NCBI GenBank assembly: GCA_003864495.1
Contig: ML133421.1
Location: 1,488,001 to 1,552,000 of the forward strand
From: Nemopilema nomurai
Taxonomy: Eukaryota > Cnidaria > Scyphozoa > Rhizostomeae > Rhizostomatidae
Reading direction: 5' to 3'
Length of the DNA: 64,000 nucleotides
Part shown: positions 11,742-20,448 of the stretch, in pieces
Layout of the letters: each line of letters starts with the position of its first letter
How positions within the stretch are numbered: position 1 is the stretch's first letter
Notes under the pieces: generated by a model
Databases searched by the model: none
Told to the model about the DNA's origin: nothing
Seen by the model: the letters and a program-made list of their open reading frames with translations, nothing else
Position numbers and translations under genes: made by a program

Positions 11742-14700
11742 GGGGCTGGGACGACGAGCACCCCTCTGTTTTTGCTGTTGGTTCTGCTTCGAACTTTCGT
11801 TTGAAACCCTTAGCCCCTCGCCAACCCCTGCTATTTTGTGAGCTTGAAGGTGTGCAGGTTCCAGTTTTAATTGATACTGGTTCCATGAAATCCCTGCTTA
11901 GTTCAAGTGTCTTTCAGCGTATTTCTGCACGCTGTGCACACCAAAACAAAGCCCCTCCTCCACTTCGAAGCATATCCAACAGTTGTGTTTCTATTACAGG
12001 ACAGCCGCTAAATTCTTCAGGTTCAGCAGATATTTCTTTGTCTTTTCCGGGAAGCCAATTTTTGTATGTAGGAGAGTTCTTGGTATGTGATAATGTGCTT
12101 GCCCCTCTGCAATGTGTACTTGGTTGGGATTTTTTAACCTTTTATTCTTTGCAGTTGACTGTTATCGGGGATTCCTATTGCCTTGTTGGGCCCCATGGCA
12201 GCACACCTTTGACCCCTTTGTCTCTTCCTGTCCAACCTCCACCCCCAGGTCTTTCTGCCCCTGTCAATTCATCTTGTAAGGAAGATATACCTGTTTTTGT
12301 CCAATCATCAGACTATGGGCCTGTCTTTGTGACCTTAAGCACTGATATATCCATCCCAGGTAGAACAGAAAGTGTTATACAAGCTCAAATCCCCAAGAGT
12401 TGTAAAGAACAACTAGGCATGGTCTGTAGCCTCAGTGGAGACTCTGAATTATCTTATATTACTGCATACAGTATTAGTCAAGCCTCTGAGCGGATGATAC
12501 CAGTGAGAATTCTCAATCCGTCCAAATCTTCTGTTGAACTTCGTGCAGGACAAAAAATAGCTAGGTTTTGGCCAGTTATACCCTCAGCCTCATCTAGTCC
12601 ACCTATACACAACATGTGTGCTAGTGTTCAAAACAATAAGTTTGATTCAGTTACCTTGTCTGAGTTACATGCAGCTACTAGTCCTAATCTTAGTAAGTCA
12701 GATCAGAAACAGATTCTTGAGACATTGCTTTCTTTTCCAGATGTTTTTAATGATGGTTTAGGCCATACCTCGGTATTATCTCATAGTATAAATACTGGTG
12801 ACTCTTTGCCAATAAAGCAGCATCCACGACGGTTGCCTTATCATTATAGAGGAGAAATTCATAAACAGGTTAATGAAATGTTAGAAAAAGGGGTTATACA
12901 ACCAAGCACTAGCCCTTGGGCGTCTCCGGTCGTCCTTGTTAAAAAGAAGGATGGGTCCTATAGATTTTGTGTTGATTACCGCAAGCTAAACCTTGTCACC
13001 AAGCAAGATGCTCACCCCTTGCCTAGAGTAGATGACCTTCTTGATTCTCTAAATAACAACAAGCTCTTTAGTACTCTTGATCTCCGCAGCGGTTACTGGC
13101 ATGTAAGTATGACCTCAGAAGATAGAGAAAAAACAGCTTTTATTACCCCTGGTGGCCTATTTGAATTCCTTCGTATGCCATATGGATTATCAACAGCTCC
13201 AGCAACATTTTCTAGGGCCGTTGGCATTATCTTATCAGGTTTAACCTATGATATATGCCTTTGTTATTTTGATGACGTAATCATTTTTTCTGATACCATT
13301 GAACAACACTGTGAACGTTTAACATCTGTTTTGCAACGCTTTCGTGAAAATGGGCTGCGTGTCAAGGCTTCTAAATGCTCTTTTGGTGCCGATCAGGTCA
13401 TTTATTTAGGTCACTGTGTCTCAAGAAAAGGGGTTCATACTGATCCATCTAAAATTAAGGCTGTGCAGGATTTACCCCCACCAACTGACCTGGACAAGCT
13501 TAGATCATTCTTAGGACTAGCAGGGTATTATAGGCGTTTCATCCCTCAATTTGCAACCATGGCAGCCCCTTTGACTGAACTTACCAAGAAAGGTATCCCG
13601 TTTAAGTGGACAGAACAGCACCAGACTGCTTTTGAAACACTAAGAGCACTCTTATGTTCTGCTCCCATCTTGGCGTACCCTCAGTTTGATCGACATTTTA
13701 TTTTGCAAACTGATGCATCAAATGTTGGCCTTGGTGCTGTATTAGCACAATTAGATGATAATGGCCATGAAAGGGTTGTATCTTATGCCAGTCGGACCCT
13801 ATCTCCTCGAGAGCAAAATTATTCCACCATGGAAAAGGAAGCCCTGGCTATTGTCTTTGCCACTCAACACTTTCGTGTTTATCTTGTAGGCCATGCATTC
13901 CAGATTATCACTGACAATCAGGCCCTTAAATGGTTGCATACTGTAGAACCTAAGGGTCGTATTGCCAGGTGGCTCATGGATCTCCAAGAATTTGATTTTA
14001 CAATAAGCCACAGACCTGGTAGCTCCAACCAAAATGCAGATGCTCTCTCTCGTTTAAATCATCACCAAAATAGTCAAACCAACCCTGCTGTAAGTTGTTT
14101 AGTGAATTTATTACCAGATGCAAATCTGCATCAAGCTCAGCGTGCTGACCCGCATATATTGAAGGTTATTGAAATTAAGGAACAAGGTTTTCCAAAACCC
14201 CCTTCATTTGTGTGGAAAAGGAACCCCAATCTTTCATCTTTTTGGAGTTGCTGGGATCAACTGTATGTCAGTAATGGGCTGCTGGTAAGGGCCTTGGTAT
14301 CTAAGCATGGGTTTTCTAGGGAACTTGTGGTTATACCTGATAGTTTAATCCCTAATATTCTCCAAAGTCTTCATTGTGGCCCATCTGGAGGACATATGGG
14401 CATTAGGCGCACTATAATGCGGTGTAAGGAACGATTTTTCTGGCCTAAAATGATTGATTCTATTACCAACTTTGTTCAAAATTGTCCAGCTTGTAGCCAA
14501 GGAAAACATGATTCCAAACAGACACGAGCTCCTTTGCAACCCATTCAAGTCAGTGAGCCATTTGTTTTTTGGGCAATAGATTATATGGGACCTATCTCTG
14601 AAACTGCTAGGGGTAACAAACATATTCTTGTCATGATGGACCACTTCACCAAATGGTGTGAGGCATTCCCAACAAAGGATCAAAAAGCCGCCACTGTAGC

Positions 14701-15568
14701 CAATACACTTGTCTCTCGCGTTTTCTCCAGGTTTGGTCCACCGACGGTCATCCACTCAGACCAAGGACGGAATTTTGACAGTACATTAATGCATGAAATT
14801 TATAATATCATGGGGGTTAAGAAGTCACGAACAACAGCCTATCATCCGCAGGGTGATGGGTTGGTTGAAAGGCAAAATCGCACCCTGCAGGACATACTTA
14901 GTAATTTTGTATCAGACCATAGTGGTGACTGGGACCAATGGTTAGACCAGGCCGTCTTTGCCTATAACACAAGTATACATGAATCAACCGGTTTCTCTCC
15001 TTATGAGTTAGTTTTTGGGCACCCAGCACGCATGCCCATTGAAATTGAGTTAAGTGTACCTCTGCAGAATCCATCAAGCCAATCTGATTATAGTCAGTCC
15101 TTACGCAAGGCTATTCAGAATGCCAATCAGATAGCTCAGAAAAACTTAGAAATAGCTAGATCTAGACAGAGTATGCATTATAACAACAAGACCCTCAAAG
15201 AATGGCAACCTTTTGATATTGGACAAACGGTTTGGCTATGGCGCCCCAAAAGCTGGAAGTTTGGTAGGAAATGGGTTGGGCCATACCAAATCTGCACTCG
15301 ACGTGGGGTTAACTATAACATCAGGTCAAGCAATGGCAAATTTCTTGTAGCCCATCACAATCAACTCAAGGCTTGCCCTTTGCCCCTGGGCCAGGGTCAA
15401 CCATTCCATCCAGTCCCTGAAACTCCAGGGATAATTCCTAGGGAGGGTTTTCCAGTTGTCCAGCATGAAGAGATGCAAGGAGTTGTTCAAAGGGATACTG
15501 CCAGACCACCTCACCTTCGTCAGGTCATTAATCCCCCCCAACGTTACGGAGAGGTTGTTGCACATTAA
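11708..15568 (+). CDS. pol: Pol polyprotein: protease, reverse transcriptase, RNase H, integrase
   Basis: Open in the -1 frame relative to gag from 11708; there is no early ATG, so it is read as a Gag-Pol fusion by frameshifting. Numbering residues from 11801: protease DTG at 25-27; reverse transcriptase with FCVDYRKLN, LRMPYGLSTAPATF and catalytic YFDD at 489-492; RNase H beginning near D638 (TDASNVGLGAVLA); integrase with an HHCC zinc region (HCGPSGGHMG, CPAC) and catalytic D927, D987 and E1023, the expected D-D(35)-E spacing; and a GPY/F-type end (KWVGPYQI). About 1,255 codons without interruption. No chromodomain or envelope follows. Confidence 0.96.
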   Translation, partial: GVFKLPGGASLRGWDDEHPSVFAVGSASNFRLKPLAPRQPLLFCELEGVQVPVLIDTGSMKSLLSSSVFQRISARCAHQNKAPPPLRSISNSCVSITGQPLNSSGSADISLSFPGSQFLYVGEFLVCDNVLAPLQCVLGWDFLTFYSLQLTVIGDSYCLVGPHGSTPLTPLSLPVQPPPPGLSAPVNSSCKEDIPVFVQSSDYGPVFVTLSTDISIPGRTESVIQAQIPKSCKEQLGMVCSLSGDSELSYITAYSISQASERMIPVRILNPSKSSVELRAGQKIARFWPVIPSASSSPPIHNMCASVQNNKFDSVTLSELHAATSPNLSKSDQKQILETLLSFPDVFNDGLGHTSVLSHSINTGDSLPIKQHPRRLPYHYRGEIHKQVNEMLEKGVIQPSTSPWASPVVLVKKKDGSYRFCVDYRKLNLVTKQDAHPLPRVDDLLDSLNNNKLFSTLDLRSGYWHVSMTSEDREKTAFITPGGLFEFLRMPYGLSTAPATFSRAVGIILSGLTYDICLCYFDDVIIFSDTIEQHCERLTSVLQRFRENGLRVKASKCSFGADQVIYLGHCVSRKGVHTDPSKIKAVQDLPPPTDLDKLRSFLGLAGYYRRFIPQFATMAAPLTELTKKGIPFKWTEQHQTAFETLRALLCSAPILAYPQFDRHFILQTDASNVGLGAVLAQLDDNGHERVVSYASRTLSPREQNYSTMEKEALAIVFATQHFRVYLVGHAFQIITDNQALKWLHTVEPKGRIARWLMDLQEFDFTISHRPGSSNQNADALSRLNHHQNSQTNPAVSCLVNLLPDANLHQAQRADPHILKVIEIKEQGFPKPPSFVWKRNPNLSSFWSCWDQLYVSNGLLVRALVSKHGFSRELVVIPDSLIPNILQSLHCGPSGGHMGIRRTIMRCKERFFWPKMIDSITNFVQNCPACSQGKHDSKQTRAPLQPIQVSEPFVFWAIDYMGPISETARGNKHILVMMDHFTKWCEAFPTKDQKAATVANTLVSRVFSRFGPPTVIHSDQGRNFDSTLMHEIYNIMGVKKSRTTAYHPQGDGLVERQNRTLQDILSNFVSDHSGDWDQWLDQAVFAYNTSIHESTGFSPYELVFGHPARMPIEIELSVPLQNPSSQSDYSQSLRKAIQNANQIAQKNLEIARSRQSMHYNNKTLKEWQPFDIGQTVWLWRPKSWKFGRKWVGPYQICTRRGVNYNIRSSNGKFLVAHHNQLKACPLPLGQGQPFHPVPETPGIIPREGFPVVQHEEMQGVVQRDTARPPHLRQVINPPQRYGEVVAH
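11714..11818 (+). promoter_or_regulatory. -1 ribosomal frameshift signal between gag and pol
   Basis: The heptamer T TTA AAC (11714-11720) sits exactly in gag phase (codons TCT TTA AAC), the canonical X XXY YYZ form. After 6 bases, a stem forms from GGGGTG (11727-11732) with CACCCC (11759-11764). It is extended past a bulged C (11733) by CTCGT (11734-11738) with ACGAG (11754-11758). The loop holds the gag stop codon (11739-11741). Loop bases 11741-11747 (AGGGGCT) are complementary to 11812-11818 (AGCCCCT), so a pseudoknot with a long connecting loop is possible. Frame direction (gag to pol = -1) agrees. Confidence 0.88.
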
Positions 15569-15600
15569 CACAGACCAACCTTTGCTACACTCAACATTGT

Positions 15601-15614
15601 AAGGGAGGGGAAGG
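15601..15614 (+). other. Polypurine tract
   Basis: AAGGGAGGGGAAGG abuts the 3' LTR directly, the standard primer position for plus-strand DNA synthesis. Confidence 0.9.
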
Positions 15615-15834
15615 TGTAATGTACTAGCCTGTAATCAATCTATATGTCATCATCTCTGTATCATGTTTGTAATGTACTGCATATACTATGCTTTGTACTC
15701 TGTTGTTGTTGATTGATTGTAACCAGATTCGTGTATTATAAGTAATCGTAATTAACAATGTAAGTTAGTCGTGATTCAGAATATGATGAATACAGGCGTA
15801 TAAACCAGTGTCTTTTATTAGCGTTAACGCTACA
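15615..15834 (+). repeat. 3' LTR
   Basis: 220 bp direct copy of 10560-10779. The only difference is ATAT at 15681-15684. Followed by the CGTA target duplication. Confidence 0.95.
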
Positions 15835-16107
15835 CGTACATGGCTTCGATTCGTTAAGTCTATCCATGTGCAAGAGAATTTTTCCTCCTTTGGGAAATCA
15901 ATATTGTGTTGGTCATGCTAGAAATCTGCTATTTTTCTATCCTTTGTTTGAAAATGCTTACCTTCACCTGAACATCGAGGCATCGAAAGAGTCTTTTGGG
16001 ATTTGAAATGTCACTTCTAGTAGCAAACGTTTGTCAAAGCAAGTTAAGTCTGCCATTTGGTTATTCGCAAGTGGGCTGGAAGTGCAGACTTTTTAATCTC
16101 GATCATT

Positions 16108-16758
16108 ATGGAGAACGAAACGCAAGCTATGACGAGTTTGGACATGAATTCCAGCTCAACATTGAAAGGTTTTACGTATGCTAAAAACGACTCGTTGCAA
16201 TATACAACACCCTTTGTGGTGGTAGCAACGCAACCAAGGACCTCGAAGTACCAACGAATATTGCTTGCTTTGTTGAGCAGAAAACCGAACAACACAAATG
16301 AAACGGGCCTATCGAAAAACAACTCCACTTCAAGTAGTGTTGCATCAACAGGGAAGCCACAGAAAGCGGTCGCTTTAGCCGTTCCGTTGGTTCTGTTAGG
16401 AATCTTTTTATTATTGGTTGTCGCCTGTCACCGAATAGACACTATTCGTAATAGAAGAAGAAACAAGAGGCAACAAGTTAAAGCTTCCAAGGGCCTCAAA
16501 TGTTTGGAAACAGACCCAGCTGTTGAAGAGGTCGGGCAAGAAGTAAACATGATGCTTCTTGTTGAGCAGCACAAGGAAATGATGATGAACAGAATTAAAG
16601 AGAGCATGGGCAAGTTGAACCACGGGCTGTGCCAAGATGTCGAGGAAGACAAAGAGCGGTGCATGTGCAAGCTGAAAAGGTGCGCCCATTGCTTAGGGTA
16701 CGAGGTCAAGAGGATTCAGTGGCAAGGTGCGGTTGCCATTATTATGTTTTGTTCATAG
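16108..16758 (+). CDS. Candidate single-pass membrane protein, family not recognised
   Basis: ATG at 16108 in an open frame to TAG at 16756-16758, 216 aa. Residues about 1-80 are Ser/Thr/Asn-rich with several N-glycosylation-type sites (NSS, NDS, NNT, NST). A clear membrane segment follows (AVALAVPLVLLGIFLLLVVA), flanked by basic residues (RNRRRNKRQQ), giving an outside-in orientation. The tail is charged and ends in a small Cys cluster (CMCKLKRCAHC). No N-terminal signal peptide is visible, so an upstream exon may be missing. A donor-like G|GTGCGG near 16724 would leave phase 1, which suits the exon at 17400; the two could be one gene. Confidence 0.45.
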   Translation: MENETQAMTSLDMNSSSTLKGFTYAKNDSLQYTTPFVVVATQPRTSKYQRILLALLSRKPNNTNETGLSKNNSTSSSVASTGKPQKAVALAVPLVLLGIFLLLVVACHRIDTIRNRRRNKRQQVKASKGLKCLETDPAVEEVGQEVNMMLLVEQHKEMMMNRIKESMGKLNHGLCQDVEEDKERCMCKLKRCAHCLGYEVKRIQWQGAVAIIMFCS

Positions 16759-17149
16759 GTTAAGGGCTTCTATTACTCAATTATTACTCGAATTTTCATT
16801 AATACACAGCTGACTGGACTCCTTCCCCTAAGCAATATTGGGCAAGTACATCAGACATACCTAGCTTTCAGATATGTCGTAGAAGTTGAAACTTTGAGCA
16901 GATGTAAGTAAAAATTAAAGGTTTTCAGAGGTGATAGGAGGGAGTGAAAAACCTCTGTTTCTGTAAAATGTGCGGCTTGTAGTATTCTGAGAAATGTGCG
17001 AAAAATGTTTTGGCAGCCAATTTAGCTGCAAATGTATTGAAGTAGAAGAAGTGCATTGTGGGTGCCTGGTCAGTAGAATGGTGTCACTGGGAATCGAACC
17101 ATTTATTGGTAAAGTAAATAACATAGTGCAGCGAGTTATCTTGTATGGG

Positions 17150-17222
17150 CATTGGCAAGTTGAACCACGGGCTGTGCCAAAATCGTGTCGTGGAAGACAA
17201 AGAGCGGAAGGTGCGCCCTATA
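17150..17222 (+). repeat. Partial duplicate of the preceding reading frame
   Basis: The stretch GGCAAGTTGAACCACGGGCTGTGCCAA with the following bases repeats 16609-16690. An internal loss of about 20 bases removes the GTGCATGTGCAAGC part, and a few changes break the frame. It is a local truncated duplication about 540 bp downstream. Confidence 0.8.
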
Positions 17223-17399
17223 TCTTGTAAAAGAGGGGTAAAACGAGTGTGAAAAGTTTAAAGGATTTCGCGAGTTGCCTTTCTACGCTACTTTAGCGGT
17301 CTTGCCTCAGTGGCTTCATCATTTTGCTTTTGCCAATCATCGGAAACGTTTTTAAATACTAAGTGATCTGCTGATTCTTGCGAAAGAGATCTGATTCAG

Positions 17400-18843
17400 T
17401 TTTCTCCGCATTTCCATTACTGCTGTTGTACAGCAAGCCAAAGCCAAAAAGTACTGCCAGAGCGCATGTTCCTGATACGTGGGTCTTGGGGAATTCTTCT
17501 AGCAGCCAAGCCTTTGTTGGTGAACTTTTTTCTCTGATGCATTGCTCGATTCCAGATCTGGTGCAAAAGAAGCAAAGCGAGAACAACTTCGACTGCAAAA
17601 ATGCATCCACGCAGACGTGGCTACCTATGCACTGCAAAATGAAAACTGCACCACAGTCATCACACAAAGATGGAAGCCTCTCACAGAAAGCTGTTTCAGT
17701 GGTACGACAGTTTGTCGTGGAAGCAGACTCTGTTTTTGACAGCGAAGTCAGCTCAAAGCCACACTTCCCCTCCTCCGCAAGCAACTACACCGACAGCAAA
17801 ACCAGCGACTTTCTCTCCTCCATAAGGGAAGGTAAGCAAGATTCTGAACTTGCGCTGTTATTTACTGTAGCTGTTATTTGGTATGATCTGCAGTTACAGA
17901 GCGGGAATTAGGGCCGATGTGAAAGGGTGCGAAGTATGTGATTAGTTGTGAATCGAAATAGGCGAATCATAAAGGCGGGCATTTAGTCAGGCATTGTTGA
18001 TCCACCAATCGATGCCCCAATCCAAGCGAGTTAATATGAATCTCTTGCAATAATCTCACCAATCTTTGTAAGAATTTTAGTCCCCTTGTGGTTCTGTCGT
18101 TCATAAACGTTGGACCTATCCGGGCTTGGAAAGTTTATTGCTGCATGGCAAGTTGCAAGATGATGAAGTCTAGCCTCTCCAACAGGAAACCGATGAAGCA
18201 GCAGTCATTTCTAAACTGTGACCATTTTATAACACCAGACTGTGATTTAGCGCATTTCTGACAGATTGGCACTAAAAGGACACAATTCCCGCTTTTTTAC
18301 TTAAATCCATACAATGCTTGACTAAATTAATATGACTAACATAGTATCATTCTTATTCAGATAATTTACATTCATAAAATTCTGGTGTCATTCTCTAGTA
18401 CTTGACAAAACTGTGTCAGCGCAAGCCTCTTTTCAAATGCAAATATTTATTACTTACAAAACAAGAGCTATGGAACACATCAAAAATTACCATGGAAATC
18501 TTTGCAGCCAGCCTTAGTTGTTAGTCTGATTGCTTCAAATGTAAATGGAAGAAAATTTGAAACGTCGGCTCGAAGTGCCCTTCAAGTTGGGCGTCAAATT
18601 TTGGAGGTACCTAAGAATGTTATGAACAAGAAGGAGTGACAATTTGTCTCTAATTAAATTGCAGTTTCTGGCAGCTTTTACTTCTCGGCAACAAGTGCAA
18701 ACAACGCATCGGAATTCAACGAGGTCTGTTCGGCCGAGGCATCGGAAGACAGGTCCAGGCATAGGATGGCTCGACAACGAGGCATGCGCAAGCAGTTTGT
18801 GAGCGAGGCTCAATTGCTGTCCGGAGCAGAAGACTGGATTTGA
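17400..18843 (+). CDS. Two-exon coding segment of an unrecognised gene
   Basis: Exon 17400-17831 follows the acceptor CTGATTCAG and ends at G|GTAAGC in phase 1. Exon 18665-18843 follows AAATTGCAG, needs phase 1 and reads openly to TGA at 18841-18843. The joined frame is about 203 codons, Ser-rich, with a hydrophobic start (FPLLLLY) and scattered Cys. The last exon has an Arg-rich patch (RSRHRMARQRGMRK). Phase agreement and uninterrupted frames support real exons. The 5' end is unresolved; it may join the membrane-protein frame at 16108. No domain recognised. Confidence 0.5.
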
Positions 18844-18896
18844 AGCAGTCTCTATGCAAATGAAAGCGGGAGATAAGGTGAATCAATATCGTTGCC

Positions 18897-19397
18897 CTAT
18901 TATAAAAATGTACACCCATTTCGGGGGTGGGGTGTAATAAAATATTTAAAAAGTCACCATGGAATTTAAAGCTTTTTTGAAATACTGTACACATGCCGTG
19001 TTGATACAAGATTTTATTTAAATCATTAATTGCTGCGCTTTGGAAACAGTCCATAAAAAAAGAAGAACCACAAAGACTTTTCCCCGAGGTTCCAAAAATA
19101 TTTTGTGCTTGCTGGACTGAAGTCGCCACAGTCTACAGAACAAATACAGAACTATTATAAAAATGTACACCCATTTCGGGGTGGGGTGTAATAAAATATT
19201 TAAAAAGTCACCATGGAATTTAAAGCTTTTTGAAATACTGTACACATGCCGTGTTGATACAAGATTTTATTTAAATCATTAATTGCTGCGCTTTGGAAAC
19301 AGTCCATAAAAAAAGAAGAACCACAAAGACTTTTCCCCGAGGTTCCAAAATATTTTGTGCTTGCTGGACTGAAGTCGCCACAGTCTACAGAACAAAT
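18897..19397 (+). repeat. 255 bp direct tandem duplication
   Basis: Unit 18897-19151 repeats at 19152-19397 (period 255). The copies differ almost only in homopolymer lengths: GGGGG/GGGG, TTTTTT/TTTTT and AAAAA/AAAA. It lies just after the coding end at 18843, probably in the 3' UTR or flank. Confidence 0.92.
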
Positions 19398-20448
19398 GCT
19401 GAAGAGATGAGGTACAGAACAAAAGGTAAAGAAAACAAATTATTACCAAGTGTTGTTTTCATGGTTCAGTTCTAAGAAACAATCTTAAAAACTCGTTTTT
19501 GACATACACGGTCTCTTTTAGATTTAGTAAATAATCAACTTCGTACGAAATACATACACGATTTCATAAATATAGTACACGAATTATTATATAATCACGC
19601 TATTGACAGAAAACTAAAAATTGGCGAAAAATTATCTCATGCTCTAAAAAGTCTTTTATTCGCGCGCTCTTGAAAAACCAAGTCAGTTAGTTCATGTCAA
19701 AATATTCGAAAAATCTACGAAATTTCAGCCCCTCTGTCTCACCATGAGCTGTTCATTGAAGATTTGGCTCATAGCTTTGTTGTGCCATTTTGATAATCTC
19801 ACTTGAAAAAGAACCCTTTCCTAATAATATCTGCTTTAGCCAGATGTATGCAAGCATTATATGCCAATAGTGCTGATCACAATTCATGTAAAAAACAACT
19901 TGAATACATCAAAACATACTTATTAAGTTGTCCATTAAATGGAGAAAAAAATCGTACATTAGTGCTGCAAACAATGCTATACCATTTTACCAAAATATTT
20001 CCAGTTAGCAACCGAATTAGCTATCCAGGTTTACCATCAGTGCTTCCCTTTTCTCTTTTTCCTCTTCGATCGCCATTTCTTTCATACTGAAAATACAAAA
20101 CTCCATACAAAACAATTCACCCTTTTTCATATAAAAGTTCTCCAACAAGCTTTATGTGATAGAGTTTTGCATTTAAATGGTCGAAAACAGAAGTTAAAAT
20201 CAAAAACGGAATCACCTCACGCTGGCATCCTCAGTTTCACGTTCTTCTGGTGATGTCAATAACTCGCCTTAAATGGAAGTTAAGGATGATTCCCCAAGCA
20301 CTGTATTTCTATGTCATTCAAGTTCCTTAGAAAACATGCAATATGGAGGCAACATACAATTTTTTAATAGCAGTAACATTGAAATATCCATTACAAGAAT
20401 TTAACTTTTAGGACAGATCGTCATCGGTGATTTAAAATGGGCTGGTTT
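19398..20448. other. Intergenic stretch between convergent genes
   Basis: AT-rich, no convincing exon on either strand. It separates the plus-strand gene ending at 18843 from the minus-strand deacetylase ending near 20449, so it should hold the 3' ends of both. Confidence 0.5.

Larger units (their letters stand above)
10560..15834 (+). mobile_element. Complete Ty3/gypsy LTR retrotransposon
   Basis: A 5,275 bp element with 220 bp direct LTRs beginning TGTAATG and ending GCTACA. It is flanked by the direct repeat CGTA (10556-10559 and 15835-15838); ACGTA if the final A of the LTR is counted. The order is 5' LTR, a very short leader, gag, pol (protease, reverse transcriptase, RNase H, integrase), polypurine tract, 3' LTR. 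Both frames are intact and the LTRs differ at only one 4-base cluster, so insertion is recent and the element may be autonomous. The gene order (integrase after RNase H) places it in Ty3/gypsy (Metaviridae). No envelope frame is present and no chromodomain was seen. Clade within Ty3/gypsy was not determined. Confidence 0.97.

Noticed and set aside
10560..15834. Endogenous retrovirus with envelope
   Set aside because: No envelope frame follows pol; only about 46 bases separate the pol stop from the 3' LTR.
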